From assembly GCA_030613915.1 (NCBI GenBank), contig JAUWKY010000196.1, positions 1 to 5,035 on the forward strand: a stretch of 5,035 bases of DNA. The letters are read 5' to 3'. This DNA is from Syntrophobacterales bacterium. Lineage in GTDB: Bacteria; Desulfobacterota; Syntrophobacteria; BM002. Within the stretch, counting starts at the first letter, position 1. Each line of letters opens with the position of its first letter. This document shows, piece by piece, positions 5,030-5,035 of the stretch. The notes below the pieces were generated by a model that saw nothing but the letters and a program-made list of their open reading frames with translations, was not told the DNA's origin and did no database searches. A program made the position numbers and the translations under genes.

Positions 5030-5035
5030 AGGAGA
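5030..5035 (+). promoter_or_regulatory. Possible ribosome binding site of a gene beyond the right edge
   Basis: The window ends in AGGAGA on the plus strand, after an A/T-rich stretch (5003-5030). No start codon with a lasting frame follows inside the window. If real, a plus-strand gene would start a few bases past the edge, divergent from the YihY-family gene. Confidence 0.3.

Overview
The window looks like a chromosomal stretch of a Gram-negative bacterium of roughly 50% GC. It carries four protein genes: three with a peptidoglycan-recycling theme and one inner-membrane protein. The gene set (AmgK-type sugar kinase, MurU-like nucleotidyltransferase, cytoplasmic NagZ) and the A/T-rich dispersed intergenic repeats are compatible with Desulfobacterota (the former Deltaproteobacteria). 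That taxonomic placement is an inference with low to moderate confidence.

Layout. Positions 1-933 (minus strand) hold a sugar kinase of the aminoglycoside/choline kinase fold, cut off by the left edge. It is absent from a simple closed-ORF listing because it starts at TTG and its stop lies outside the window. Positions 933-1056 include a 77-bp array of eleven degenerate heptamers that fills most of the gap between kinase and nucleotidyltransferase and supplies the last codons and stop of the latter. Positions 1033-2010 (minus) encode a nucleotidyltransferase with a MurU/HddC-like catalytic core plus a C-terminal left-handed beta-helix. Positions 2011-2317 form a divergent intergenic region with an A/T-rich promoter candidate and a 79-bp imperfect inverted repeat. 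Positions 2318-3358 (plus) encode NagZ. Positions 3343-4761 (minus) encode a YihY/BrkB-family membrane protein with an extra cytosolic C-terminal region. It converges on nagZ and overlaps it by 16 bp. Positions 4762-5035 contain no gene I can support, but do hold a roughly 200-bp nested palindrome that looks like a MITE or a large folded RNA. A ribosome-binding-site-like AGGAGA at the right edge suggests another plus-strand gene just outside.

How the genes may work together. NagZ removes GlcNAc from GlcNAc-anhydroMurNAc muropeptides in the cytoplasm. After AnmK and MupP steps (not encoded here), an AmgK-type kinase makes MurNAc-1-phosphate and a MurU-type enzyme makes UDP-MurNAc, which re-enters peptidoglycan synthesis without MurA/MurB. 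The kinase and nucleotidyltransferase are in one minus-strand unit and NagZ is divergent from it, so a shared control region is plausible. The YihY-like protein has no evident link to this pathway.

The least ordinary parts are non-coding: the heptamer array that ends a gene, the hairpin in the convergent overlap, and the nested palindrome at the right end.
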